DNA of 64,000 bases. Origin: Flagellimonas yonaguniensis (GTDB lineage: Bacteria; Bacteroidota; Bacteroidia; Flavobacteriales; Flavobacteriaceae). Location: the NCBI RefSeq assembly GCF_029193885.1, contig NZ_JARFVB010000011.1, positions 58,677 to 122,676 of the forward strand, given 5' to 3'. A program made the position numbers and the translations under genes. Below, piece after piece: positions 8,483 through 17,851 of the stretch (position 1 is the stretch's first letter; each line of letters begins with the position of its first letter). The notes under the pieces are model-generated. The model was not told the DNA's origin, searched no databases, and saw only the letters and a list, made by a program, of their open reading frames with translations.

Positions 8483-9361
8483 ATGCTCCCCAAAGGAAAC
8501 TTTCCTGAAAAAGTCTATTTGAACGGTAAAATAGTATCGGTAGAAGATGCCCGAATATCGGTTTTTGATCGCGGGTTTTTGTTCGGCGATGGCATCTACG
8601 AAGTAATGGTACAATTGGAAAATGGCATTTTCCACAAAAAAGCCCATCTTGACAGATTACAAGAGAATCTGATTAAAATCGGCATCCCGTATAATGTAAA
8701 GGAAATTGATGATCAGTTGGAAACACTTCTGGAGTCATCCAATCTATCGAATGAATCCTGCTTAATTTATATGCAGGTCACTCGTGGGGTAGCTCCCAGA
8801 AAACACTCGTACCCCAAAGGAGTACCTGCTACGGTAATGATGTATGCCCTTCCTTATACACTTCCCCCTATCAATCCAAAACACATGAAAGCCATTTTGG
8901 AACCCGATTTCAGGTGGCACCGATGTGATATTAAATCCATTTCACTTCTTGGCAATATCATGACGAATGAATCGGCAATGGAGGCCAATACAAATGAAGC
9001 TGCTTTGATACGAAATGGGGTGATCACCGAGGGTTCACATACCAATATCTTTTTTGTGAAAAACGGGACAATCCTTACCCATCCTGCCAATGAACACATT
9101 TTGAACGGTATCAGCAGACAGATTGTGTTCCAACTCTGCAAGGACTTGGAAATTCCCGTTATTGAAAAACCTGTGGCTGAAAATGAGGTTATCGATATGG
9201 ACGAAGCTTTTTTCACGGGTACTACGACCCAAGTGGCATCCATAGCACAATTGGGAGAGCATACTTTTTATGGTAATGATGATGTAGGGAAAATAACCCG
9301 AAAGTTACAGGAAGCATTCGCTGAACTAAGAATGATGGATTCGACACAATCAACACTTTAA
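8483..9361 (+). CDS. Class IV aminotransferase, D-amino-acid transaminase-like
   Basis: This is a 292-residue PLP enzyme of fold type IV. The N-terminus VYLNGKIVSVEDARISVFDRGFLFGDGIYE is characteristic. The PLP-binding lysine is in DIKSISLLGNI (about residue 154), and FFTGTTTQVASIAQ is the C-terminal cofactor loop. RGVAPRKHSYPKG has the RxxxRxHxFP-type pattern that separates D-amino-acid transaminases from branched-chain ones, so D-alanine/D-glutamate metabolism is the better guess. The D-Ala-D-Ala dipeptidase encoded about 1.5 kb away on the other strand would supply D-alanine, but a functional link is only inferred. Confidence 0.85.
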   Translation: MLPKGNFPEKVYLNGKIVSVEDARISVFDRGFLFGDGIYEVMVQLENGIFHKKAHLDRLQENLIKIGIPYNVKEIDDQLETLLESSNLSNESCLIYMQVTRGVAPRKHSYPKGVPATVMMYALPYTLPPINPKHMKAILEPDFRWHRCDIKSISLLGNIMTNESAMEANTNEAALIRNGVITEGSHTNIFFVKNGTILTHPANEHILNGISRQIVFQLCKDLEIPVIEKPVAENEVIDMDEAFFTGTTTQVASIAQLGEHTFYGNDDVGKITRKLQEAFAELRMMDSTQSTL

Positions 9362-9406
9362 ATCGGATTAGGAACCAATTATTGAAAAAATCATAAAATC
9401 CCTATC

Positions 9407-10699
9407 ATGAAAAAACCCGCATTCGTCATCCTTATGGTTTTGGGACTTTTGTCCAGTTCCATGATAGCCCAAGAAGAAATTCAAAAAAAGTACACTAAGG
9501 AAATAGAGCGTTTGGCCAAGAAAAAGCAGGTCAAGGAAGCATTTGCGCAGATCAAGGCCCAAATGGACCAAACCACAGCGGACCTGATAACCTTAACAGA
9601 AGTGTTGGCTCCTCCATTCATGGAAGAGGAAAGAGGTAAGGTGTTTGCCAAGATGTTGGAAGAAGCTGGTGTTGACAGCATCTGGACGGACAAGGTGGGA
9701 AATGTTATCGGGCTGCGAAAAGGCACTTCTGGGGAATCCGGTTATGTTGGCGTGGATGCCCACTTGGACGTTGTTTTTCCAGAAGGGACGGATGTCTCTG
9801 TTAAAAAAGTGGGAGATACCTTAAAAGCCCCGGGCATAGGGGATGACACCCGAGGTTTGACCATGGTCATAAGTATGCTCAAGGCCATGAACAAATCCGG
9901 GATAAAGACCGAAAAAGACATATTGTTCGTTGGTTCCGTGGGCGAAGAAGGTCTCGGTGACCTGCGCGGCATGAAATATATGTTCAATGAATCTGGATTG
10001 AATATTGATTCCTGGATTGCCATAGATGGAGGTAGTCTGGGCCGTATCAGTAATGCCGGATTGGGTTCAAAACGATACAAACTGCTCATTAAAGGACAAG
10101 GCGGGCATTCTTGGGGCTCATTTGGGTTGGCCAATCCGCATCATGCCCTTGGAAAAGCCATCGATATATTTTCAGAGGCAGCTTGGGAATACACTTCCAG
10201 CACTATGTCAAAAACCAGTTTCAATGTAGGTAGAATCGGTGGGGGCACCTCGGTAAACTCCATTCCGTTTGAATCTTGGATGGAAGTGGATATGCGTGCC
10301 ATTGACCCAAAAAACCTGGATGAGATTGAAATCATTTTCAAAAAATCCATGGAAAAAGCCATAACGGAATACAATGCCAGTGGTGTCCGTGGCAAAGTAA
10401 CTTTTGAGCTTATTAAAATAGGTAATAGACCATCTGGGGAATTGCCTCCTTCCCTACCTTTGATACAGAGAACCATGGCGGCCACCAAATTTTTTGGTGC
10501 AACCCCGAGTCTGGGGCGCGGTTCAACCAACATCAATATTCCCGTTGCCAAAGGAATTCCCGCTGTTTGTATCGGCAGGGGCGGAAAAGGTGGTGGTGCC
10601 CACTCCCTTCACGAATGGTACTTGAACGATGAGGAAAGTGATGAATCCATACAATTGGCACTATTGATAACATTGTCCCAAGCGGGACTTGATAAATAA
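9407..10699 (+). CDS. Exported M20-family metallopeptidase
   Basis: This 430-residue protein has a signal peptide (VILMVLGLLSSSMIAQ). The di-zinc ligands of family M20 are visible: YVGVDAHLDVVFPEG (HxD), GIGDDTRGLTMV (bridging Asp), VGSVGEEGLGDLRG (catalytic Glu and ligand Glu) and GGGAHSLHEWY near the C-terminus (final His). The lid domain carries the HSWGSFGLANPHHALG loop. Such enzymes remove amino acids from dipeptides or tripeptides or deacylate amino acids; here it would act in the periplasm. The beta-lactamase-fold gene follows directly and is probably in the same operon. Confidence 0.9.
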   Translation: MKKPAFVILMVLGLLSSSMIAQEEIQKKYTKEIERLAKKKQVKEAFAQIKAQMDQTTADLITLTEVLAPPFMEEERGKVFAKMLEEAGVDSIWTDKVGNVIGLRKGTSGESGYVGVDAHLDVVFPEGTDVSVKKVGDTLKAPGIGDDTRGLTMVISMLKAMNKSGIKTEKDILFVGSVGEEGLGDLRGMKYMFNESGLNIDSWIAIDGGSLGRISNAGLGSKRYKLLIKGQGGHSWGSFGLANPHHALGKAIDIFSEAAWEYTSSTMSKTSFNVGRIGGGTSVNSIPFESWMEVDMRAIDPKNLDEIEIIFKKSMEKAITEYNASGVRGKVTFELIKIGNRPSGELPPSLPLIQRTMAATKFFGATPSLGRGSTNINIPVAKGIPAVCIGRGGKGGGAHSLHEWYLNDEESDESIQLALLITLSQAGLDK

Positions 10700-10700
10700 G

Positions 10701-12329
10701 ATGATGAAAAAGTTGTTTCCAAAATTATTTTTAGCACTTGCGCTAACGATTTGCACTTCGGTAAACGGTCAGGTCACTGATGTACAATTGGCCCAGATAG
10801 ATAGTCTGTTCCTCAAGTGGAACAGGCCTAATCATCCGGGTGGTGCCATTGCCATTATGCAAGGCGATGATGTGGTTTTCTCCAAAGCCTATGGACTAGC
10901 GAGTATGGAATACTTAGTGCCCAATACCACTGGGACGCGGTTCAATGTGGCATCCGTATCCAAACAGTTCAGCGCCTTGGGCATCGTAAAATTGCACTTA
11001 GCGGGTAAACTTTCCATTGATGACACCATAGACAAATATATGGATTGGCTTCCCCCTTATGGCAGTAAGGTTACCATAAGACATATGCTCCACCACACCA
11101 GTGGATTGCGAAGCCTACATACCCTTTTCAGTTTGGCCGGCTGGCGAGGCGACGATACGCGAACCAATACCGATTTGGATAGAATCATTGCAAAACAAAC
11201 AGAGCTCAATTTTGAGCCTGGTTCCGAATATATGTATTGCAACACAGGATATATGTTCTTAGCCAATATTATTGAAAAAGTGACCGGTACATCCTTTGTG
11301 GATTATATGGCAGACGAGGTTTTTGCTCCTTTAGGGATGGACGACACTTATGTAGAGGCCGAATATGACCGTGTGGTTCCCAACAATGCCACATCATACG
11401 ACAAGACACAGGATGGTTTTGTACGTGCTGTGGAATATTGGGGATATGTGGGTTCAGGCAATATGCATACTACTACAAAAGACCTGCTCACATACCTGAA
11501 GAATTATTATGACCCATTACCGGGTTGGAAAGCTGCCTTTGACAAAATGCAGACCCTAGATCTACTCAACGATGGCAGTTTCAATCAATATGCCTTTGGG
11601 GTAAACGTAGATGAACTGTATGGTAAAAAGCGTGTGGGCCATGGGGGTTCCATTGGTGGGTTCAGGTCCAATGTTGCCGTTTTTCCCAACGACAAAACCA
11701 GTATTGCCATCATTACCAATTTTTCCAATTCGGGACCTTCTAGTCTATCCAATAAGATTGCCAAAATACTTTTTGGGGAGACCTCCCCATATAAAAATAT
11801 CGATGTGGCACAAATTCCCAAGAAGAAAATGGAATCCTATTCCGGCACGTATTGGGACGGAGAAACCTATAGGGAAAACAAGGTATTCATTAGTGGAGAC
11901 ACCTTGTTGTTGGGAGGAACTTCTTTTTTGCCCATCAAAAATGATGTATTTACCGCGGTTCAATCTGGGAATGATGCCAAGATCAAGTTCAAAAATGGCT
12001 CCATGATCTATTACCCCAAAAGTGGAAAACCCAAGGTTTTCTCTAAATTGGTCAATGAGGAACTTTCCACAGCACTGGCTGAAGAGTATGTGGGTACTTA
12101 TTTCAGTCCAGAAATTGAAACAGCATACACCATCCATTTTGAAGACGGCGAATTATACGCCCACCATATTCGACATGGGAAAATAGTATTGCATCAAAAG
12201 AAGAAAGACCTATTGGAGGGCAACCATGTTTTGTCCCATATAAGATTCCTGAGAGAAGATGGTGAAATCAAGGGTGCCCACATATCAAACAATAGGGTTC
12301 GCAACCTTTGGTTTACCAAGACAGAATAA
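10701..12329 (+). CDS. Serine beta-lactamase-fold hydrolase (class C/penicillin-binding-protein-like)
   Basis: The protein has about 542 residues from ATG 10701; an upstream TTG at 10689 would overlap the M20 gene. A signal peptide (KLFLALALTICTSVNG) precedes the catalytic domain. The active-site motifs of the COG1680 family are SVSKQF (SxxK), YMYCNTGY (YxN) and HGGSIGG (KTG equivalent). A C-terminal lipocalin-like/DUF3471-type beta region (YVGTYFSPEIETAYTIHFEDG) follows the catalytic domain. Members include D-aminopeptidases, esterases and carboxypeptidases; resistance to beta-lactams is not implied. Acting after the M20 peptidase it may trim extracellular peptides. Confidence 0.88.
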   Translation: MMKKLFPKLFLALALTICTSVNGQVTDVQLAQIDSLFLKWNRPNHPGGAIAIMQGDDVVFSKAYGLASMEYLVPNTTGTRFNVASVSKQFSALGIVKLHLAGKLSIDDTIDKYMDWLPPYGSKVTIRHMLHHTSGLRSLHTLFSLAGWRGDDTRTNTDLDRIIAKQTELNFEPGSEYMYCNTGYMFLANIIEKVTGTSFVDYMADEVFAPLGMDDTYVEAEYDRVVPNNATSYDKTQDGFVRAVEYWGYVGSGNMHTTTKDLLTYLKNYYDPLPGWKAAFDKMQTLDLLNDGSFNQYAFGVNVDELYGKKRVGHGGSIGGFRSNVAVFPNDKTSIAIITNFSNSGPSSLSNKIAKILFGETSPYKNIDVAQIPKKKMESYSGTYWDGETYRENKVFISGDTLLLGGTSFLPIKNDVFTAVQSGNDAKIKFKNGSMIYYPKSGKPKVFSKLVNEELSTALAEEYVGTYFSPEIETAYTIHFEDGELYAHHIRHGKIVLHQKKKDLLEGNHVLSHIRFLREDGEIKGAHISNNRVRNLWFTKTE

Positions 12330-12493
12330 AAAATAGCTGAGAGGCATTTCTTCATTAAACACAATAGCTGCACCTCGAAGAGCCCTTTCATCTCTACATA
12401 GGGCAAAATGTCGCCAAAAAGGCTTCAAATCTTCGATGTGCAGCAAAAGTACTTTTGAAAGCCGAAATAATTTTGCTGGTGGGTCATTCTTAA

Positions 12494-15400
12494 TTACTCA
12501 GACTTGGAAAACACCAACGCTTTACCCCTATTTTGTGTTACCACGATGTAGGGATTTCCTCCATTGGCCCTTTCCACCTGCACCATGTCCTTGGCATCTC
12601 CAATGACCTTAAATCCGCTCTCCTCAGCGTTCTTGAAATCAAAACCACCTTTGTTATCCCCAAGTAGCACACCCCCATTGAATGCATCGTACCTACCGAT
12701 AAAAGCTTCGTTGCCAAAGTCATTTCCGATCATCAACACATCGGTTGCGGCATTTGCCCCTGCATTGGTGGTTATCATACATTTGATGGGTGCGGATTGA
12801 GTTTCCCACGGTAGCTCTCCCATGGTAAACTGTCCGTTTCCATTATTTTCAAAATAAGTGGTCTGGTCATGGTTCGCCATCAACTCATCGGCTCCTTCAA
12901 GCTCTTCCTGAGTGAACAATCCACTTTTGGTGGTTGAGGCAAATTCCCTAAAATAATTGAACTTTTTCCTGAACATGGGACTTTGGCTCATGAGATCGCC
13001 CCAAAAATTAACGGGATAGGCCCTGTAGGTATCGTCTTCGAGGTCGCTTTTGAAGTATGCGAACATTACGGGGTCAATGGCCCCATTGTTGTCAAAATCC
13101 TTGGCCAACATGGTAACCGGCCTTTCCTTCGAAGGATTATACAGGTTGTTCTTACCCAAATTCCCAGCAATCAAATCCACATCGCCATCGCCATCAAAAT
13201 CTTCAGCCAAGACACATTCCCACCATCCTGATAATTGCTGCATACCTGTTTGATCCATTTGCTGAAAGGAATCCTTCTTGTTCATGAAAATGGTCACGGG
13301 CATAAACTCCCCCACCAGAATAAGGTCTTTCAAATTGTCATGGTCAAGGTCGGCCCATTTGGCATCGGTTATCATTCCCGGGGTCCTGAGTGCCTTGTTG
13401 TAGGTCTCGGTCACATCGACCAATCTGCCCTGTTCGTTTTTAAGCAGATAACAATGGTCCGGTTTGGGATATTGTGAAAAAGGCGTCCGGCCTCCGACAA
13501 ACAGGTCCACATAACCATCTCCATCAAAATCCTCGGCCTCTACAACGGAACCGCTTGACTGTATCTCTGGCAATTTATCCGTGTTTTTCACAAAATTGCC
13601 GTTGCCTTGATTGATCATCAGATAATCTTGGTAAAAAGGAGAACCCAAATCAAACTCGTTACTACCGGAAACCATATAAATATCAAGGTCTCCATCGTTG
13701 TCCAAATCAAAAAGGGCAATACTGGTCTCTTCATGGTCTTTATTCTCCTCATCCTCGAACAATGGTGTACCGGTAAAAACCCCTTGGGAATCTTGTATAT
13801 AGATCATGGGAGAGTACCCTGAGGAACTTCCTATGATGAAATCTTCATAACCATCCCCGTTGATATCACCCTTGGCCAGACGTGGTCCACTTTGGGTCAG
13901 TTTATGGGGCAAGGTCGGTTGTACATAAAAATCCGCTTTATCCGCTTCTTGATGTACGAAATCGACACCCACTAGCTCCGACACTTCCCGATAAATGGGA
14001 CTGGTTTTTTTCGGTGCCAGGGGAAACGCCAATTCCTGTCCGTTCAAAGGTGCTGCCTCAGTATAATCGATTGATACCGTTTGATTGATGGACACATCCT
14101 TTACGACCTGATATTTTCCATCTGGCCAAACGATTTCCAGTGCTGCAATTTGTTTTTGGGGTCCCAAGCCAAAATGGGCCATACTGTGTACGGTGGAGAG
14201 GTACCCCCTATTCACTTGATGTTCGTAATATTGGAAAGTGCCATCCTCAAAACGTACGGCCACCTTGGTACCCAGACCTGACTGATTGTTGTTGGGTCCC
14301 TTCAAATCCAGTTTAAGGAAGTTTTTGTCCTCATTTTTCTTGGTGTCAAGATTGTTTTTGAACACAAATGCCTCATCGTTGATGTTGTTCACTACATAAT
14401 CCAAGTCGCCATCACCATCCAAATCGGCAAATGCCGCTCCGTTTGAAAACGATGGGATATTGAGTCCCCATTCCTTGCCAACATCCTTGAACTGTCCGTT
14501 TCCTTCATTACGGTAAGCGTAGTTAGGTATTTTTACCACTGGAATCGAATCCAAAATTTGGGCGGTACTGAGGTATTTTTGAACATTGAAATTAAACTCC
14601 CCAAAATCCAAATCGGTAATATCCCGTGGAAAACCATTGGTAATCAATAGGTCTTTTCGTCCATCGTTGTCAGCATCCACAAAAAGTGGCGACCAACTCC
14701 AATCGGTTTTGGCTATTCCCGCCATCAGGCCTATTTCGCTATAGGGCATATCGGGACCTTGTCCCATTTGAAGCATGTTACGCATATATTGATAGTCGTA
14801 GCCATACTTGTCGTTCATGTAGTAATCGTTGTATTTGGTTGCCTTGATGGTTGTTTTCAACCTGTAATTTGTTTCGCCGAGCATATCAAGGGTAAGAATA
14901 TCGAGATAGCCATCGTTATTGAAATCGGCTATATCGGAGCCCATGGAGAACTTACTTTGGTGCTTCACGAACTCACCGATCTTATCGGTAAAGGTGCCAT
15001 CGCCATTATTGATGTACATAATGTCGTTGCTCAAGTAATCATTGCTAACATAAATATCGGGCCAACCGTCATAATCCAAATCGGAAATGGCCACACCAAG
15101 TCCGTAGCCTTCAATGGTTATGCCCGCTTCCATGGTAACATCGGTAAAAGTACCATCGCCATTGTTACGATATAGATGATCATTGCTTTCGGATGAGCCG
15201 TCCGTGATTTTTTCCCTATAGTTGGCAGGCAGTATGTGTATATCCACATTGTTGAGCACATACAAATCCAAAAGACCATCTTTATTGTAATCGATAAAAG
15301 CGGCATTCATGGTGTTCCCGGTATCTGCCACTCCATATTCCTTTGCCATTTCCTTAAAAATGGGAATTCCGTCATCATCCACTCCTTGGTTGATGTAAAG

Positions 15401-15832
15401 CATATTTGCCTTTTCCTCTGGGCTTTCGTACATCGCGGCACAGACATAGATATCAAGGAGTGAATCATTGTTAATATCAATAACCGCAGCACCGGTCTTC
15501 CATTTATCGGCTGCTTCAACCCCTGATGCCTTGGTAACATCCTTGAACTTAAAATCGCCTTGATTGAGGTATAGCTTATTGGTCACTTGATTCCCTGTAA
15601 AGAAAAGGTCGGGCTTGTCGTCATTGTTAAAATCGCCGACGGCCACTCCTCCCCCATTGAAGATATACTCACTGGTAAGGATGTTGAAACTATCGGTCTC
15701 AACTATTTTATTATTGAATGCAATACCGGAGTCCTTGGATTCTACTTTGGTGAACAAAGTATCCGTCTTTTTCTTGGAACAAGAAACGACCAGTACTGAA
15801 ACTAGTGCAATTAGAAAATAATTTTTAGTCAC
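12494..15832 (-). CDS. VCBS/FG-GAP repeat lipoprotein with ASPIC/UnbV domain
   Basis: This protein of about 1110 residues has an N-terminal lipobox (LVSVLVVSCSKK). GTG 15832 gives a compact lipoprotein signal; a longer in-frame start at 15892 exists. The body is a chain of beta-propeller FG-GAP/VCBS repeats with Ca-binding loops such as DFNNDDKPDLFFTG, DYNKDGLLDLYV, DLDGDGDLDYVVN and DFDGDGYVDLFVGG. In the middle is an ASPIC/UnbV domain (GLGTKVAVRFEDGTFQYYEH, then AHFGLGPQ). Such proteins often accompany susCD operons in Bacteroidota and are thought to be surface glycan-binding or scaffold proteins. It lies downstream of susD behind a terminator-like hairpin, so it may have its own promoter. 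Confidence 0.88.
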   Translation of the reverse strand: MTKNYFLIALVSVLVVSCSKKKTDTLFTKVESKDSGIAFNNKIVETDSFNILTSEYIFNGGGVAVGDFNNDDKPDLFFTGNQVTNKLYLNQGDFKFKDVTKASGVEAADKWKTGAAVIDINNDSLLDIYVCAAMYESPEEKANMLYINQGVDDDGIPIFKEMAKEYGVADTGNTMNAAFIDYNKDGLLDLYVLNNVDIHILPANYREKITDGSSESNDHLYRNNGDGTFTDVTMEAGITIEGYGLGVAISDLDYDGWPDIYVSNDYLSNDIMYINNGDGTFTDKIGEFVKHQSKFSMGSDIADFNNDGYLDILTLDMLGETNYRLKTTIKATKYNDYYMNDKYGYDYQYMRNMLQMGQGPDMPYSEIGLMAGIAKTDWSWSPLFVDADNDGRKDLLITNGFPRDITDLDFGEFNFNVQKYLSTAQILDSIPVVKIPNYAYRNEGNGQFKDVGKEWGLNIPSFSNGAAFADLDGDGDLDYVVNNINDEAFVFKNNLDTKKNEDKNFLKLDLKGPNNNQSGLGTKVAVRFEDGTFQYYEHQVNRGYLSTVHSMAHFGLGPQKQIAALEIVWPDGKYQVVKDVSINQTVSIDYTEAAPLNGQELAFPLAPKKTSPIYREVSELVGVDFVHQEADKADFYVQPTLPHKLTQSGPRLAKGDINGDGYEDFIIGSSSGYSPMIYIQDSQGVFTGTPLFEDEENKDHEETSIALFDLDNDGDLDIYMVSGSNEFDLGSPFYQDYLMINQGNGNFVKNTDKLPEIQSSGSVVEAEDFDGDGYVDLFVGGRTPFSQYPKPDHCYLLKNEQGRLVDVTETYNKALRTPGMITDAKWADLDHDNLKDLILVGEFMPVTIFMNKKDSFQQMDQTGMQQLSGWWECVLAEDFDGDGDVDLIAGNLGKNNLYNPSKERPVTMLAKDFDNNGAIDPVMFAYFKSDLEDDTYRAYPVNFWGDLMSQSPMFRKKFNYFREFASTTKSGLFTQEELEGADELMANHDQTTYFENNGNGQFTMGELPWETQSAPIKCMITTNAGANAATDVLMIGNDFGNEAFIGRYDAFNGGVLLGDNKGGFDFKNAEESGFKVIGDAKDMVQVERANGGNPYIVVTQNRGKALVFSKSE

Positions 15833-16045
15833 TGTGCTGAAGTTTTTATAGGTTAGCCATTTATCACCAATGATCACAGGGTGCAAGACCACGGTTAATC
15901 AAATATGGATACGCTTTATTTTTAAGGCTGATAGTTACACCCAAGTTTTTTAAAAATACAAATTCAAATACTGCATTTGAACCATTGACGGTTAATGTCC
16001 GATTAATAAGTATTAATTTTTAATTAACGGGATATGTCTCTAATT

Positions 16046-16077
16046 AAAATAGGTTGCCAATAATATTGACAACCTAT
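16046..16077 (-). terminator. Intrinsic terminator after susD
   Basis: On the minus strand a perfect 8-bp stem (ATAGGTTG/CAACCTAT, 16049-16056 and 16070-16077) with further pairing in the loop is followed by TTTTAATTA. It lies about 45 bases after the susD stop codon. Confidence 0.65.
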
Positions 16078-16122
16078 CTCTCTACTCGAATTAAATTAAA
16101 CTAACTCAGACTACTCATATTA

Positions 16123-17847
16123 TTAGTATCCAGTATTCTGCTCCAAGATACCGCCACTTTGGTCGATAGCATTGATAGGAATCGGGAACAAATCGTATTT
16201 AGGGGATACATATTCTTTGAACTTAGTATCATAATTGGATTGATCAAAGTCTTGTCCCTCATTTTGAATGTATGTATTAATGATTTCCTCAGCATTGCCC
16301 CACCTTCTCAAATCGAACAATCTGTGTCCTTCCATACCAAACTCCAAACGACGCTCAAATCGCACTGCTTTTCTAGCAAAGGCCTGATCTGGAAAAGATG
16401 CATAAGGCTCTATTTGGTAATTTGCCGCATCCGTATCAGGAATGGGGTTATTGTTAGCATCAAGGGCTTGTACATAACTCATGTTCTTTGCTCTGTTACG
16501 AACCCTGTTTACATAATCCAAAGCCATAGGAAGGTTTGGACTGGGCTGTTCCACGGCGGCTTCAGCAGCCATCAATAGAACATCGGCAAAACGCATGATG
16601 TTATAATTGATACCGGACCAGTCGGAGCCCCAACCACCAATACCTCGGTTGTCACCGACCTCAGAGGCTTGGTACATGTTCTTTTTGGGCAAATAAGGTC
16701 CAGAGATATCCGTAAAGTTAGCCCTTATCCACTCTTTTCCTGGATTGAGACCAAAACCATTGTAATCGATTCCTCGTCTACCAATAGTATAATCAATTCG
16801 TGGGTCTAATGGTCCTGAATGTGGGTCAAATGCTTCATCACTGTTAATTCCATAATCGCTAGCCACATCGGTTGCAGCATAAGAATCCAATAAAGGCAAT
16901 CCGGAACCGTCAGTTTGGAAAGCATTGGTCAAGTCTTGGGTTGGTTGATAAAAACCACAACAAGTCCCCAATGGCCCACCATTTAAAAAGTTCAAGGTAC
17001 CTGCACCATTTCCGTTGAAAGAACGTCCATTATCAGAAGCAAACTGAATGGCAAAAAGGGATTCAGGTCCATTTTCCCCAACAGCGTTAAAGTTGTTCAC
17101 AAACTCTTCGTTCAAAGCATAGGGACCATTGTTGATCACATCGTTGAATAATGGTAAAGCTTCCGCATATTTTTCTTGGTACAAATAAGCTTTAGCCAAA
17201 AAGGCTTTGGCTACCCATGCATTGGCTCTACCCACAACAATGTCATTACCCAATCTTTGAATTGCTGCATTGAAATCGGCTTCGATTTCTGCCCAAATTG
17301 GGCCTGGATTAGGTTGGTTGAATTCTTCATTTACCAAATTCTCTACTGAGATAAAAGGAACATTACCGTAAAATTTCTGAAGTTCAAAATTGAAATAACC
17401 TCGTAAGAAATATGCTTCACCTTCTTGGGATGTAAAATCACCTCCTTCGATTTGGCTAATCAAATCCAAAACTGCATTACAACGGTTGACACCTCCAAAA
17501 AGGGCACTCCACCTCCCTAAAAACCAGCTGTTACCAGTTTGCCAATCCAAAGTTTCCACTTGACGCAAGGCATCGTTATCTCCATCGTTACTTCCCCTAT
17601 GGGCATCATCAGAAACCACATCTGCCCACCAGTTATCTCCACCGGCAGCCACACCTTCGCCCTGTCTATTAACTCGTTCGCCATCCATAGCTGAATACGC
17701 TGCCGTCAACTTAAGGTTAACACCCACGGCTGTTTGCAAATCTTCATTGGGAATATTTCCCGTGGCGGCTTTTTCCGTAAAATCTTCACTACAGGCCCAT
17801 AGCAATAGACCCGCGACTATTGTTGAAAATAATATCTTCTTTTTCAT
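16123..17847 (-). CDS. SusD/RagB-family surface glycan-binding lipoprotein
   Basis: This 574-residue lipoprotein has lipobox LLLWACSEDF (Cys about residue 19). SusD-type proteins sit on the outer-membrane surface as a lid over their SusC transporter and capture oligosaccharides. The TPR-like alpha-helical body is visible (YFLRGYFNFELQKFYGNVPF, AWVAKAFLAKAYLYQEKYAEAL), and the C-terminal RagB/SusD signature is present (NIMRFADVLLMAAEAAVE, then FERRLEFGMEGHRLFDLRRW). It starts 4 bases after the susC stop, the usual susCD arrangement. Confidence 0.96.
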   Translation of the reverse strand: MKKKILFSTIVAGLLLWACSEDFTEKAATGNIPNEDLQTAVGVNLKLTAAYSAMDGERVNRQGEGVAAGGDNWWADVVSDDAHRGSNDGDNDALRQVETLDWQTGNSWFLGRWSALFGGVNRCNAVLDLISQIEGGDFTSQEGEAYFLRGYFNFELQKFYGNVPFISVENLVNEEFNQPNPGPIWAEIEADFNAAIQRLGNDIVVGRANAWVAKAFLAKAYLYQEKYAEALPLFNDVINNGPYALNEEFVNNFNAVGENGPESLFAIQFASDNGRSFNGNGAGTLNFLNGGPLGTCCGFYQPTQDLTNAFQTDGSGLPLLDSYAATDVASDYGINSDEAFDPHSGPLDPRIDYTIGRRGIDYNGFGLNPGKEWIRANFTDISGPYLPKKNMYQASEVGDNRGIGGWGSDWSGINYNIMRFADVLLMAAEAAVEQPSPNLPMALDYVNRVRNRAKNMSYVQALDANNNPIPDTDAANYQIEPYASFPDQAFARKAVRFERRLEFGMEGHRLFDLRRWGNAEEIINTYIQNEGQDFDQSNYDTKFKEYVSPKYDLFPIPINAIDQSGGILEQNTGY

Positions 17848-17851
17848 TTTT

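Noticed and set aside
10701..12329. Acquired beta-lactamase
   Set aside because: Although the fold motifs are present, the protein belongs to the large COG1680 hydrolase group with a C-terminal extension; resistance cannot be claimed.
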